A stretch of 64,000 nucleotides of DNA from Actinomucor elegans (lineage: Eukaryota > Mucoromycota > Mucoromycetes > Mucorales > Mucoraceae): the NCBI GenBank assembly GCA_026027325.1, contig JAMSLZ010000001.1:2480001-2544000 (forward strand). Reading direction: 5' to 3'. The position numbers and the translations under genes are program-made. The notes below the pieces were generated by a model. That model saw only the letters and a program-made list of their open reading frames with translations, did no database searches and had not been told where the DNA came from. Of the stretch, positions 11,739 to 25,464 are shown in pieces; position 1 is the first letter of the stretch, and each line of letters starts with the position of its first letter.

Positions 11739-14244
11739 AGTTGGTAGACAGAAAGTTTTGAAAAAGAAATAAAGAAAAAAATTTTGAACTTAAGGTCGCG
11801 TTTTACAAAAGTCCAAATTCATATAAGCAAGTGTGAGACAGTCACTACTAAACAACTGTTGCTGTAAGAAATTCTTGACGCGACATGAAAAGAGCTGTCT
11901 GGGTTCCATGATATGATTTTCTTATTGGGAACGGCGCTTGCTGAAACTTTTAATCAGAATGGTCTCTCAACTGTCAACCTTGTTTTAGATCCCGTTAATT
12001 CGTTTTCTTGGTATTGGTGATATCAGTAATCTGCTTTAAAATAGAAGAAAATGTGTACACTGTGTCTACATGTTTGATAGGCCCAAAGCTCTAATTCCCA
12101 GTGTATATGCATTTCGTTGCTATGGGACGAAATATCTATCTTTTCTCGTGAAGAGCAATTAAAATATAAGGAATAAAGCTTTTACAATTCGATTATTCTC
12201 AGGTCACTAATATCTAAAGGACTTTAAATAATACTAAAAAAAAACTGCCTCCGAAAGAGGCAGCAAGGCGTTTTATTATATTTCGTCAAGCCCGCTGAAA
12301 GCTAGTTTAGTTGAAGTATAAAGCATCCAACTACGAGAACTATTTTTGGTAAGGTTTAGAAGAAGGGCTGTGGCAGGAACTTCATATTGAAATGGAGTAT
12401 AACCAGTTACGTTTATGTTTTGTAAAAACAATGGACATTAACAGTAGTACTATCTACCGGCAAATGATGACAGCTTCGATTAATATACAAAATTAGTGCA
12501 GTTGATATTTTAATAGAGCAGGTCATCTTACGAATCCATACGTTTCTGTATGTCTTGCTCTAAAATATTAATAGTCTTTCATATACGGCTGCATGTTACT
12601 GATTTTTCTGCTCTTGGTTTCTATCGACTGTTACAAGTGTACGACTGCGTCCTTGTCTACCTATATACAGCATCAAGGCCTTTTTCTTTAACTGTTTTAA
12701 TAGATAACATATAGTAACCTGCTAGAAGATTTTTATAGTTTTGCATTTGAATCAGCTGAGCCTTACTGGGATTGACGTGATCTAAAAATGTCATATCTAC
12801 AATTATTTAGCTTTAAAGCGTGAATCTGGGTGCTGTTTAGCGACAAACGGAAATTGGTATTAGGATACTTGTATTAGCAAGCTGGCTCTTATTGATCAAA
12901 GAGAGGGGCTTTGAAAATGTTTACTATTACTTTTTTTTTCATAACTCTCTGCACTCTTGACTATTTTCGTTTTTAAAATTATGTTGGAAGAGTAATACCA
13001 ATATTGCGCCACTACATCAGATGCCTAATCTTGACTCTCTAGGTATAGAGCCCAATCTTAGAGAGAGAGAAAAAAAACCCAAAAGTACATCATTAAACTA
13101 AATATTGAACAAACCCGTAAGAGTTTAAAGTATGATTCTTTAACACGGGTAGAAATAACTGAGAATATACAAATACTTTTTTAATATAAATATTTAATTT
13201 ATGATTGTATTTCTAAAAAGATGCAAAGAGCTGAATGTTATTCAAGACAATTCGATTGATTAAATAAAACGTTTAATAACAATTGCATTACAAGACGAGC
13301 CTTAAAATTCCTCACAGATGATCTTTGTGTATTGTCGTTAAAGTTGATGAGTAAGTCTAAAAAAAAGCAAATGTAATGCTCGGCAACCAATAAAAATCGA
13401 GATGATCACATAGAGATAACTGTAGTAAACTTTGAATCATATTTGCATGATATTTTTGATAACATAAATGCCATTTTAGAGATATCGCTTGTAGTGCGAG
13501 TGTTTGTTATAACCCAAAATAAAGGTTTGTATTTTTCGATATAAACTTGATTAACATAATAAAAAAAAAAATAGAATATATATTAAGGCTCTATCGAGTT
13601 GCTTTAGAGGAAATATAACGTGATATGTAGACCACTCAATAAGCAAAACGATTCCACTATAGGCTCTGATATTATGCGACTATTTTTTTAACCATCACTG
13701 ATTATGAAAAAAAAAGGAGAGGGCTTTGATTTTAGAGCGAAGCTATCTAGGAATAATTTTTGAGTTACCAAGTCTTCCCCAAGTGAAATCGTACTTGGAA
13801 TAATAAAACATATCAAGTGCCTCCCGAATAATGAGACTAACGCGTGTTTCGCAATATCAATCAAGGGTGAGCATGCTTAACGGAGACCCCAATTGAACCA
13901 ATCTGCTTCCATTACTCTATATAAGGTAAAAAGTTCCTTTTTATGTTTTGGTTCAAAGTCCTATAGCCATAATCTATGCGAAAACTAACATATGTCGTGT
14001 ATATCATTCGGGAATATTACTTGTAAGAAATGATAGTACATAGATAGAGTGCTTCTTTAAAGGTTTTCTTAATATAAATGTTTGTTAAAACGGAGCGACA
14101 TCACCTATCAAAAGACTTATGGAAACTCATGACCGATAGGTTGTACCCACACAGTCACTTCTGCTGCTGCTTGGAATTATAAGTAAATTCAAGTAAACCC
14201 TTTTCTTTTCTTTTTTTTCTCTCTTTTATATCCCTATAATTGGA
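11739..14244. other. 2.5-kb intergenic region, no supported gene
   Basis: AT-rich sequence between two divergently transcribed genes with many stops in every frame. The only compact structure I see is a perfect 7-bp hairpin at 12245-12263, described under findings. The segment just before 14245 (14203-14230) is a C/T tract typical of fungal leaders. Confidence 0.5.
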
Positions 14245-15678
14245 ATGCCCAGCAACTCTTCCTCTTCAGCAGTATCGATTGGCACTTCTGCCACACTTAT
14301 CCTGGTGGTAGGCATGCTTATATCAGGTAAGAAAAAGATCTTTCAGACAACTAAGTCAACTAAGCTTTTTTCTTCAAATATAAAAAGGTGTCTGCAATAC
14401 CATTTTAAACAAATTTCAAGACATGCAATGTGTTGGTAATTGTGATGATCCCGATCCGAAAAAGCGACATTATTTCGAACAACCTATCTGGCAAACGTAA
14501 GTGTATTTAGATAAGCACGTGACAAATGGCTTGACGCATATCATAGTCTTAATATGTTTGTGGGTGAATTTGCGGTATGGTCTGTCTATCTTTATCAGCG
14601 TTATCAAAAGCGTCAATCTATGGCTATTGCACCGCCTTCAGCCGTCAATCAATTGGATGCGGCCACTGTAGTGGATGACGTAGATCAAAGTATTATGAAT
14701 AAAGTGGATGATGATCTTCCGGAATTATCTGGCTGGAAAGCCCTTTTGTTTTGGATTCCAACTTTGTGCGATCTAACTGCAACCACTGTAAATATTACCT
14801 GCCATGTTTGTAGCACAAATATCTAATCTTTTGTACACATAAATAGGTGATGAATGTGGGTTTAATTTTAACTTCAGCAAGTGTTTACCAAATGTTAAGA
14901 GGTGCTGTAGTTATCTTTACGGGATTATTCAGTTATTTGTTCTTGAACCGTCGTTTACGTATGTATGAATGGCTGTCTTTGGTCATGGTAGTCGTGGGTG
15001 TGGGTATTGTGGGTTTATCATCTGTTCTCGTACCTCAAAAAAAGCCCGACACTACTATCATGGAGGAATCCTTTGATTATGCTTCATTGCTCGGTGTGGG
15101 CCTGGTCTTGGGAGCGCAACTATTCACTGCTTCTCAGTTTGTCATTGAAGAAAAGATCTTGGTGCGTTACAAAGTAACTCCTTTAAAGGCTGTAGGTCTC
15201 GAGGGCTCCTTTGGGCTCATCTCTGTCTTGGCTGCTATGCCTATCTTGCACATGCTGTTGGCTAAACAGCATCCTGCTTTCGATGTTGTACAGGGATATC
15301 ATGATTTCTTTGACCACCCAAGAGTTTGGCAAACTGGTATCGCTATTAGTGTTTCCATAGCGTTCTTTAATTGGTTTGGTTTGTCTATTACTTCAGCTGT
15401 ATCCGCAACTGCCAGAAGTACCATTGATGCCTGCAGGTAAAAGAAGAGACTAACCAACAAAATTTGAAAGGTTAACTTTGTATTTGATTAGGACATTGTT
15501 TATTTGGATGGTATCATTATTTTTGGGTTGGGAGCATTTCTCTTGGATTCAAGTTATTGGTTTTGCTGTGATGGTGACAGGAACTTTCTACTTTAATGGT
15601 GTACTCAAGTGGCCTTTTATTACTGAAGACGAAGAACGAGAGGATGAGCGCGCTCCTCTTCTGCGCCATGACGAATAA
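14245..15678 (+). CDS. SLC35F6-like drug/metabolite-superfamily transporter (lysosome/vacuole)
   Basis: Five exons (14245-14326, 14388-14496, 14547-14787, 14847-15436, 15492-15678) encode 402 residues with about ten membrane segments. Hallmarks of the SLC35F6 (ANT2BP) family are NTILNKFQDM near the start, YFEQPIWQTLNMFVGEF, PTLCDLTATT, YQMLRGAVVIFTGLFS and DACRTLFIWMVSLFLGWE. The acidic C-terminal tail contains ERAPLL, which fits a [D/E]xxxL[L/I] sorting signal to lysosome/vacuole. Animal SLC35F6 is lysosomal and mitochondrial; its substrate is not firmly known, so none is assigned here. Confidence 0.88.
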
Positions 15679-18600
15679 AATAGTCTGCTTCCGTCACCAG
15701 ATCTATTGAATATCCAATATATACACATTTGCACTTTTTCTTGTAGAATAATAAATGTTTTACATATACCTAATCAATAAAGACTAGATTCACGATACTT
15801 TATCAAAGTGTATTTTTATTTATGGTTTTGGTATAAACGATACACTGAAAGGAATTTTCAGGTACAATAAGCGTGGTTTATTTAAAGTTTTGACAAACAA
15901 AACTGGTAGATATCTCCTGCCTGAAGTGTATAAAACAAAACTGCATTGCAATCAACAGCGTTTTTAAATTGCTGTCAAAAAGTCATATAAAGATTAATCA
16001 TTGAGATTTCTTGATTTTAGTAGACTCATTCAAGAGCTAGACATAACCTTTAATATACTAATGTTTGTTTGCATAGAATTTGATGTATCTTATGGCGCAA
16101 AGATTATTGAATATTCCCGGTCTATCGAATGATCATCGATAATTTATGTTGAAAAGTATACTTGCAAGTTCATTAACAATAAAGTTTTTGCTTTAATACA
16201 AGAATAAACTCTGATGTGGTGAGAATATGATGTATAGTCTTAAACCTGAAAAAATAGTCTCAAGAAATGACCTCTCAAATCTTGGGAAAATGTCGAACCT
16301 AATAACTTTTGCATGTGTAGAATGAACTATCGTATCTACTAGAACTTTTATTCGATTGAAGCACAATTTCATTACATTATTGAGTAAAATACATGCATCT
16401 TAAGCAAGCTAAATTTAGTACTATATATATTGGATCAGATAAGTATCTCATATTCTGAATGAGCTACAAAGGAACTTGTGTTAAAAAAAATTGGCCAACT
16501 ATACCGTCAACATAATCTTTTTCACACACAACAGCGAAAAGGCGCTAAGCCACCTAGGATACTGTTATACCCATCGAGTTTTTTTTTTCATTTTCATTTA
16601 TAATATAAAAGTAATAAATTGGTGGTGATATGGTTTTGCCGCTGGTAATTGACACATAGTGTCTGCCGTAGGCTTAGGAATATATCATCCAGAAAGTTCG
16701 AAAGTCTCAAATCAAGCCTTTCACCGAACAAGTTGCCTTGCTCAAGGATCAGACCCAAGACGAAACCCATAGTACGAACGATCACCTTTTCAAGCTTGAG
16801 TCACCTAAGGATATACGCAGATTAGGATTGAAACGATTCTCCCAGTCTCAAAGAGACAAAACGAATCATTTCCTACGCCCTATAGTGGTAACGTTATTTT
16901 TCAGAAAAATGCAAGCTAAAGAAACACAATAATTGTTGGAAAAGGCCTCGCTTTTATAGTTGTTTAGTTTGAGAGAAAAAAAATTTTTCGCCGACAAAAG
17001 GACTGTGTTTTGAGAATCAGTCACAAATGAATCCCAGAAAATTTACGTAGAACTTTACATTTATCGAATCCAGAAACTTCCATACAGTTTCAGGATACTA
17101 TTACTAGAGGTGTAGAAAAGAATCAACAGATTGGTAATATAAAGACAAGCCAAAATATCGAAAAATATGGTATTTTTATATGTACATCGCTGTATTGTTT
17201 CTTATGCATTTTATTCGTTTTAAGTATATATCAAATGCAAAAGAAATAAATGAAAAAGCTATTGATCATGGTACTGCTGAAACATTTGATACAGTCATTA
17301 AGCTAAAGTAATGATAACTCAAATGAAAATATGCATATTCAGTAATTGTTTTCTCCCATACTTTTGAAAAGTGGTTAGCATCAAAAGAATCGTATTCAAA
17401 AATTTAGCTAAACGAGTTAGTTGTTTGGTTTTCTAGTAATATGTAGAACTGGACATGCTTTTTTTTTCTTTTCTTTTTTTTCAATGAATCAATCTTCATT
17501 AGTATGCATCAACTATTATGTTGACTGATATACGCTGTTAGTTCAGGGTCTCATTTTTCATTGGTGAGTGACAATCGAATTTCGGATTCTATATATTTTG
17601 AGCATTCATATCAAAGAAAAACTTAAATAGATATTTGAGATTTGAAAAACATATCGAACAAAGAAGCATTCTTTTTATTAAGATAGTTTGTGTATTTACA
17701 AATCACTGTAGTAAATATTTATGAAGTTCCTATCCGGTACTTTTTTTATATTTAGCTATAACGCTTTTCTTTTCTATACAAACTGTATACGATTCAAAAA
17801 ATAAATGTAATATATGTAACATTTTTAAGTATTCAAACCCAAAATCTTATTCATCATATTCTATACATTGATTTTAATTCTTAAATATGAAACTGGGTTG
17901 TTTAGGCTTTCGGGATATGCAGTTTATAATTGTCTTTCTAGCACTATAGCTGCATACCTGCTCATTTTGTGATACTTTCAGTTTGTCTTTAACTAAAACT
18001 TGATTAATATTGGGTCAAGAAGAAGTTTTGACACAAAATTTGTAAAGAGATACTGAGTATTTATTTTGGTAATATAACATTTCTCAGAACGAAAAAGAAA
18101 TAGGATCAATTACCAAAATATATTCATAATTAAAGTTCTAACTCACACAATAATCCTTTCTGAACATAAATACTAATCAGATGCGACATTGGTTTAGGAT
18201 CGATTTAGAAATGTATAGATCGTTAAAATTAGTTATAGGCTACAATATAAATACATATCTTTACATTCATTAAAGTATAATATAATTACTATACTTGAGT
18301 CAAGTAATGGTTTTAGTGGATTGAATACATCATCATGAACTTTTAGTAGTCATCAGATGCGAATCCGTCGAGAAATGAAAAAATGCAAGAAACGGCCCAA
18401 TTTTAGACATTTTAAGAATGCCTTTAGACTTATTTTTTTTTTATAAAAAATATAATAAAATAGAATTCATTCGTATATGCAATTCTATACATGCATATAT
18501 ATAAGAGGAAATGATATCCATAGTCTAAGCAGTGTAAAAAGCATGCCTCGAATATGCTGTCCGGTTCAAAAGAAAAAAAAATTGAAAATTTGGATCATTT

Positions 18601-19221
18601 CTTGCATTTCTTCATTTCTCGACGGATTCGCATCTGATGACTAGTAAAAGTTCATGATGACGCATTCCGTCCACTAAAATCATTACTTCATCAAAATATA
18701 ATAGTTGTATTTCATTCATTGATTAAAGACATATGTTTTATATATAATAGCTCGAAAGATCTATAGATCATTTGCCCAATTGAGACCAGACTTTACTTTT
18801 AACTGATACTTCTGTTGTAGCAAAGTAAATTGGCTATATTTGTATTGCTTTTATTATATTATTATTAAATGATTGGCAATAAACTATAAGAAATCTCGAC
18901 TGATTTCAGCGAAACATTTCATTTTATAAATGAATCATACCCCAAATGAGCTGTTGTAGCTTTTTAGAGAGTTTTTTTTTTTTAGTTGCAGTACAGCTAT
19001 TAATTATTAGCAGTAGAAGTATATTTAATCTTTTTTTGTCCATACGGGATTGTAGTAAATTTCTAGTTCAACCAACCAACGTCGAGAGTTTTTTCGTGAC
19101 ATCACTTATTTGAGCGCGTTTAAGCATTACAATTGACGTTTCTGACCGTTTTTTTTGTTCTTTGTAACTTTTTTCTTGCCGCGTCTCTACATTGTCTTTT
19201 TTTACAAAGTCGAAATAGGAA
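15679..19221. other. 3.5-kb intergenic region with one inverted repeat
   Basis: No supported gene. The stretch 16620-16920 has somewhat higher GC and opposite-strand ORFs of 63-64 codons, but neither shows a recognisable motif; it may be a decayed gene or element. A 91-bp inverted repeat at 18302-18688 is listed separately. Everything else is low-complexity AT-rich DNA. Confidence 0.5.
18302..18688. repeat. Inverted repeat with 91-bp arms (MITE-like)
   Basis: The left arm 18302-18392 and the right arm 18598-18688 are reverse complements with only about ten mismatches. Both contain CATCAGATGCGAATCCGTCG or its complement. About 205 bp of AT-rich spacer separate them. No clear target duplication flanks the arms. 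The structure resembles a foldback element or MITE. Confidence 0.75.
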
Positions 19222-22200
19222 ATGGCAGCTTCAAGTGAAGAAGCAATACGATTAAAGCAAGGTATAAAGTGATCCTATTCTAGTACTTTTCAGTTAATTA
19301 ATATTCGCCAATTTCTAGCTTTAAATCAAGATGATTTACAGAAAAAAAATCAAGAACTTTCTAGTACACTAAGAGAGCTAACAGAGAAGAATACTGACTT
19401 GCGCAAGTATTTTTGATGTTGTCGCTGAATTTTAAAACTAACAGCTAATATAGATCAACAAGTCGAAAAAGCGAGATTAGAAAGAGAGAATTTACTCACA
19501 GCAAAATCAGCTATTGAGACTGAAAAAAAGCAAGTTGAACTAGAATTACAAGAGAAAGTTATTAGTGAGCGTCGTCTTCGAGATATTAATGCAAATACAC
19601 TTAATGAGCTCGCTTTACAAAGAGGTACGTATAAAAAGCTGGCGTCGTGTTCTCGGTATTTATACATGCAATAGATACCTTATGTGCAACTCAAAATGAA
19701 CTCAACAGACTACGCATGAGTCAAGTCGATAAGGCTGTCGAGATTCAAGAATTCAACATTGAAAAGATACGAATCACAGTAAGTTGATCTATATGTCTCA
19801 AACGCGTTCTTTTCTTTTTTACTAAAGTACGCGTGATTTAATTAGTCTATTAAAGATAAGCTCGAAGCGCAATTGTCTGCAGCCGAAGATCAAGTCAAAG
19901 TTTATGATGAAAAGATTAGATCACTTCAACAACAATATAACAAGCTCAAAGAAGAAGCTGTAAAGTCTATATTTGAGTTTGATCGGAAGGATAACTAACT
20001 AGTCTTTATAATAGAAATCCGAGCGCAATGAATTAAACAATACCATCCAACAGTTGAAATCTGAGAAATATAAAACATCTGATATAGTAGATGAACTACG
20101 CGCACAACTTGAAGACTCGCGTAATCGTGTCTTGGAAGCAGAAACCAAATACAGCCAGCTTCAACAGCAAAATGATCAACTCGAATTGAATTTGGGCAGT
20201 GTCAGCCAAGCTTACAAGGAATTGCAAGATATCTATAACCAACATGATGCCAGTATCAACAAGCAGGTCGCTTCTTTCGAAGACAAGATCGCCGTCATCT
20301 CCAGAGAGAAAGAAAAGCTAGAGCAGACCAAGAAAGAACTCGAGAGCCAGTTAGCAGAGGAAAAAGAACTGCGTAAAGTACAATTTCAAAACTTCACTGG
20401 CAATGCCAACACACAAGCAGATGAAGATGGTCGTCCTCCAAGTGCACTTTTAAAAATGATCCAAGCATACCAAAAATTGAACAGACATCCAGAAGATATT
20501 TTTCAAGATTATTTCGATTTAAGTCAACGCTACAACGCTGCCATTGAGAAAAACACTGCAGCTTCGGACTCGGTTGATCGCATGGCGCGTCGTCTTAATG
20601 AAAATGAAAATTTGTTTGCGCGTTTGCATCGTGAGTTGCAAGAAACTCGTATCAATAGTGCTGATCTTAATGCCAAGATCAAAGAAGTTCAAGCTGAGCG
20701 TAAACAATCAGAGCAGAAGAGCGAACAACTCGACAATCAGGTCAAAGACTTGCAATTGGAGAACAAGAAATTGGCAGATTCTCTAAATGATACGACATAT
20801 CAGCTACAGCACTTGTTAAGTGAGGTACAAAAACGCGGCGAGCCCATCCCACTGTCATTACGCGAAACATCCACTTTGTTAAAGGACATTGAGATTAAAC
20901 CCAATCTTCCTCACCAACAACTGGTCTTTAGCAACGTCGCTGAGTTGCAAGATCGTAACAAAGATTTGACTAATCAAGTACGTCAATTAACCGACAAGGT
21001 CAAAGAAAGCACCAACAGAATTAGCGAGTTCCAAATTTCAAGATCATCTGATATTGAAGTTTATAAGAACGCCTTAGAAGAATGCCGCAAGACCGTTACA
21101 GAATTATCAGACAAGGCCTCATACTTGCAAAAGAAGTTGGACAATACCAACATCGAATGTGAAAACTACAAGAAGTTGATACATCAGCTCGGTGATGGTG
21201 ACGTTACTGTTAAATTTGAGCAAATCCAAGAAAATCAAGCGCGCCAACGTAAAGAAATGGATATCACCTTGAATGCTTATCGTACAGAAACTGCTAGTGA
21301 AATCAATTTGTTGAAGCAAGAACTAGAATCCAGCCGTCAATCAGAGCGCGATGTGAAAAAGAATCTCAACGAGATGTCTACTTTGAAGCGCCATTTAGAG
21401 CATCGCGTAGAAACCTTAACTGCTAATGCTCGTGAGATGGAGAAAGAACTCAAATCTGCTCATGCTGAAGGCATTGTCTTAAACGATCGTATTGATGCAT
21501 ACCAACGCGAATTGACACAGACCAAGAATGAATTAGACGAAAACAAGACACGCACCGAGATACTTGATCGTGAAAATAGCATGCTCAAATTCCGAGTAGA
21601 TGCCGCTGCTTCTGCTTATAACGACCTCAAAGAAAGTATTCACAAACAGTCTGATGATAAGTCTGAAATGACCAACCTGCTACAAGCTATCAATGCACGT
21701 ATGGATAATCTCAACAATGCTGGAAAAGAGAACTTGCAAAAATCTGCTGAAACCATTGCTACATTGACACGTGAGTTGCAGCACAAACGTGATGCATTAG
21801 CCAATGCCGAAAAGCAAATCGACTGCTACAAAGCCATTGATACGAGCGGCATCCAAGACAAATATAAAGAGGCCACTATCGAAATCCGTTTGTTAAAGAC
21901 CAAGATCACTGAAACCGAAAAGCAGTTGTCCGAAGTGAATCAAGAAAGAATTATAGCACAGAACAAACTGATGGCAGCCGAAGAAGAAATCAAGAAAGCC
22001 ACTACTACGGTTACCACTGACACCACCGATAGTAATGCTTCTTGCAACGAACATCTGCGCTTGTTGGCAGCAGCTGAGGATCGTGTCCGTGCTTTAGAGG
22101 CTGATATTGAATCCTACACCACTGCCATGTCCGAAAGCAATAAAAAGTCAGATGCACTCACTGAGGAACACGATCAATTTGTCAAGCAGACTCAAGTAAC

Positions 22201-24817
22201 TATTGATACTTTGCTTAAGCGAGTGGAGGAAAGTACAACTGCTGTTTCAACTGTGCAAAATGAAGCCGAAATGGCTATTGCCGAATACAAAGCTTTGAAC
22301 GAAAAAGTAACAGCAACACAGCAAGAATTGGTAGAAGAAAAGAAGGCCTTGGAAGAGAAGGTGAAGCAGTTGGATGCCGAGCATACTGCCAAGAAAGAAG
22401 AAATCGAAAACTTGCAGCAGACTCTACAAGACAAGACTGTTGCTTTGACTGATGTACAAGGCAAGCTGGAGTCCGAGTCCAAGGTAGCCGAAGAACAGCG
22501 TCAAACCATCAACACATTACGTGCTGATGTATCCAACTTGACCTTTGAGATCTCTCAATATAAGGCAACCATTGCTGCCTCTACCAACAGAGAAGCTTCC
22601 TTGAAATCTGAATTGGAACGCAAGATCAATGAAGAAAGCGAATCTGAAGAAAGCTGGAAGCAAAAGTTCAACGATTTAGAAAAACAACGTGAAAAGCTAA
22701 GCGATGCCGTCGCCGAATTGGTAGCCAAGCACGCTGAATGGTCTGCCGCACAAGACAAGGAGAATGGTACAGAACGCGCTGAATTCAATAGAGCTGCTGG
22801 AGACGTTATTGAACAATTGCGTGAAGTTAATACAATTCTTCGTCTGGAAAAGGATGCTAGCGAAAACAATTATCAACAAGAACGATTCAAGTTGAGACGT
22901 GCAGAAAGTGAGATGGACTCTGTTAAATCACAGTTGGTTACTTTGCAAGCTGAATTCAATAGACTTGCTGAAGAGAACAAGGAATTGAAGCGAAAGGAGT
23001 TTGAAGCTTCTAATAGTGAAAAGTTGGCTTGTGAAGCTTTTAGATCTCAAAACCAGACTTTAGCTAACGAAAACAAGGCTCTGAGAGAGAGTAAACAAGA
23101 AGCTCTCGCCGAACGCGCCAAGATGGAGGCTGAAATTGCCCCCTTACAACGTATGTATCTATATCAACACGAGTTTATATTATTAACCCTTCTTTTCAAT
23201 ACATAGTCAAGATCAGCACATTGGAAACTCAATTGGATCAATCTAATCAAGAAATTATTGTTCTTACCAAGAGTTTGAAGGACTGGTCTGGCCGTTCAGC
23301 CAAGCTTCTCTCTAAATATAATAGAGTGGATCCTGCTGAAGTAGATAGTATCAAAGCAGAATTAGAAAGTGCTAAATCTCAACTGGAAACACTTCAGAAC
23401 GAGAAGGCTGCAGTTGAAGCTACTGTGGAAACTTTGCAAGCTCAAGTTAATGCCAATGATACTGATCGCGCAAATCTTGTTCAAAGAGCCAATGAGCGAG
23501 GCCGTTTAGCTATGGAACTCAAGCGCAAATACATGGCTAGTGAGAAACAGCTAAACGAGGTTAAGGAAAAGTTGATTGAAGCAGAAAAGAAGGCCCAAGA
23601 TGTTACCTCTGATAATTCTGTAAGTCTCAATATGCGACTATTAACACTAAAATTCTAATGTTATCATGCAGAGCATTCAAAATCTCACCAAAGAAAAAGA
23701 GACATTAGAAGCCCAAGTTAAAGAAGCTAATGAAGCTAAGGATGTACTGAAAGCCGAGTTGGATAAAAAGGCTGATTATGAAAAGAAATACACACAAATT
23801 CTTACCAAAGCCCGTCAATTGCAATTGGAAAAGAGCAAGCTGATGAAGCAGATTCAAGATCAAAAAGCAAATGCTCCTGCTATTGCAACTGCCAACGCTG
23901 AATCGTCTGCTTCCAACTCTCAAGAATCTGCAGCCAAGATTGCCGAGCTTGAAAAGACTTTGGCCACCGTACGCAAAGAGCTCAGTGACAAAAACATTGA
24001 ATTGACGCGTTTACGAGCACAGTATTCCATGTCTCAAGGCAAGACAAATCGCCTGCAAAAAGAACTGGATGCTTTGAAGGTAGCTGCTGCTGCTGCTGCA
24101 GAAGCTGCTGCTGCATCGGCAGCAACACCCCAAGATACCACTACTATAGCCAAGGATGTAGAAGAGGCTGTTGCTACACCTATTGCTGAAGAAGCTCAGG
24201 TTGAACCTGAAGCAGTACCTACGGCTGAAGCTACACCTAAAGCTGAACCAGCATCCATAACTATAGCTGAAGCCACACCTACACCTGAAGTCACTAGTTC
24301 TGCTACAGAGAACGATATCGAGCCTATTATTACAACGCCTGCACCTGTAGATACCGAGATAACCGAAGCTGAAACAGTTACTGTAGAAACTACAACAGTC
24401 TCTCAAGAAACGGCGACACCAGAGGCTGACCTGCTTATGGAAACTGAACCTGCCAAGCAAGCGGAAGAGGAAGTAGCAGCTGCAAGTGAGGAATTCGCTG
24501 TTGCAGAAGAAGTACCTACCACAGAAGAAGCAGAGCATATAGCTGCTGATGAAGAGACACCGGTAGAAGTGGAGGTCCATGAATTAGAAACTGAAAAGGT
24601 AGAATCACCTATTGCTGCAGCATCATCGACTGTTGAAGAGGATGTCGCTGTGGATTCACCTGTTGTATTTAATGAAGAAGAAACAGCAACTGAAGAGGCT
24701 GTGGATGCCGAGTTAGGTGAAGTTGCTGCTGGTGTAAAACGTGATCGAGAAGATGAAAATGACGCTGAAGTATCTGGCACTCAGTCACCTACTAAGAAAT
24801 TGCATACCAATGTTTAA
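19222..24817 (+). CDS. Nucleoprotein TPR / Mlp1-Mlp2 homologue (nuclear basket)
   Basis: Eight exons (19222-19261, 19319-19402, 19445-19624, 19675-19778, 19846-19959, 20015-23150, 23207-23619, 23672-24817) encode 1738 residues. Residues up to about 1490 are almost unbroken heptad coiled coil rich in Glu, Lys and Gln. The middle contains the TPR/MLP1 signature region (PSALLKMIQAYQKLNRHPEDI, SLRETSTLLKDIE, FSNVAELQDRNKDL). The last 250 residues are Ala/Glu/Thr-rich and acidic, ending in a basic KRDRED..SPTKKLH patch that could be a nuclear localisation signal. TPR proteins form the nuclear basket filaments of pores. Intron 2 (19403-19444) needs a GC donor. Length is close to yeast Mlp1/2. Confidence 0.9.
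19403..19444 (+). other. GC-AG intron in the TPR gene
   Basis: This 42-bp intron starts GCAAGTATTT and ends TAACAG. The nearby GT (GTATTT) would leave two bases of a codon, and both available acceptors then run into stops. With GCAAGT the exon ends in phase 1 and the coiled coil continues in frame (NIDQQVEKARLERE). An alternative acceptor eight bases on keeps the frame only if the intron is 50 bp. Confidence 0.7.
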
Positions 24818-25426
24818 ATCCATATATAATAATCATAACCAAATAAAAATATGTCTGTCTGTACATAACATGATATCATCTGATGAGATTTGCACAAGTA
24901 TTCACAGTCGTAAATTTTGTGGTACTGAAAATTGCATTCTATTACTATCATCAAAGTAAAATATTATATTATCATGCGTGCTCTTGCCAGTGTATCTATC
25001 AAATCAAAAATAATGGCAATAGTTGGCTTGCCCTTTGTGACTTATTAAAAATGATACTACTATTCCTTGACTACCATAGTTATTTAAAGCCCTCCTCCTC
25101 CTCCCCCCCCCCCAAAATAATAACCACCAATATTCAAAAAATCCAGTAAAAAATCTTTTTATTTGGTTATATAAACTATTTAATATGCATGTTCTTTGGG
25201 AATGGGCATTGCCGTATCAACCAGTTTTGTTAACCGTAGAAGATTGATGATAGGAATGTATTATTGTAGATACATATCAAGCATATTAACAAAATTCATG
25301 TGAGATCAGATAGTTCATCGAACTATGTAAGTGTTATCTAATAATTTCTTTGACTCAGAGATATTATGGGAAGCATCTATCTTTCTGCTCTTTAGAAAGT
25401 CTGTCCTAAGTTGATTATTTTATATA

Positions 25427-25464
<38 letters not shown>

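Noticed and set aside
22192..22869. Long antisense ORFs within the TPR gene, also at 24011-24580 and 24403-24780
   Set aside because: Ser/Cys/Phe-rich shadows caused by the Glu/Lys/Ala-biased coiled-coil codons of the sense gene.
25428..25460. A-tracts considered as poly(A) tails of retroposed genes (also at 26262-26293)
   Set aside because: No intronless gene copy or target duplication precedes them; they are homopolymers like others in this genome.
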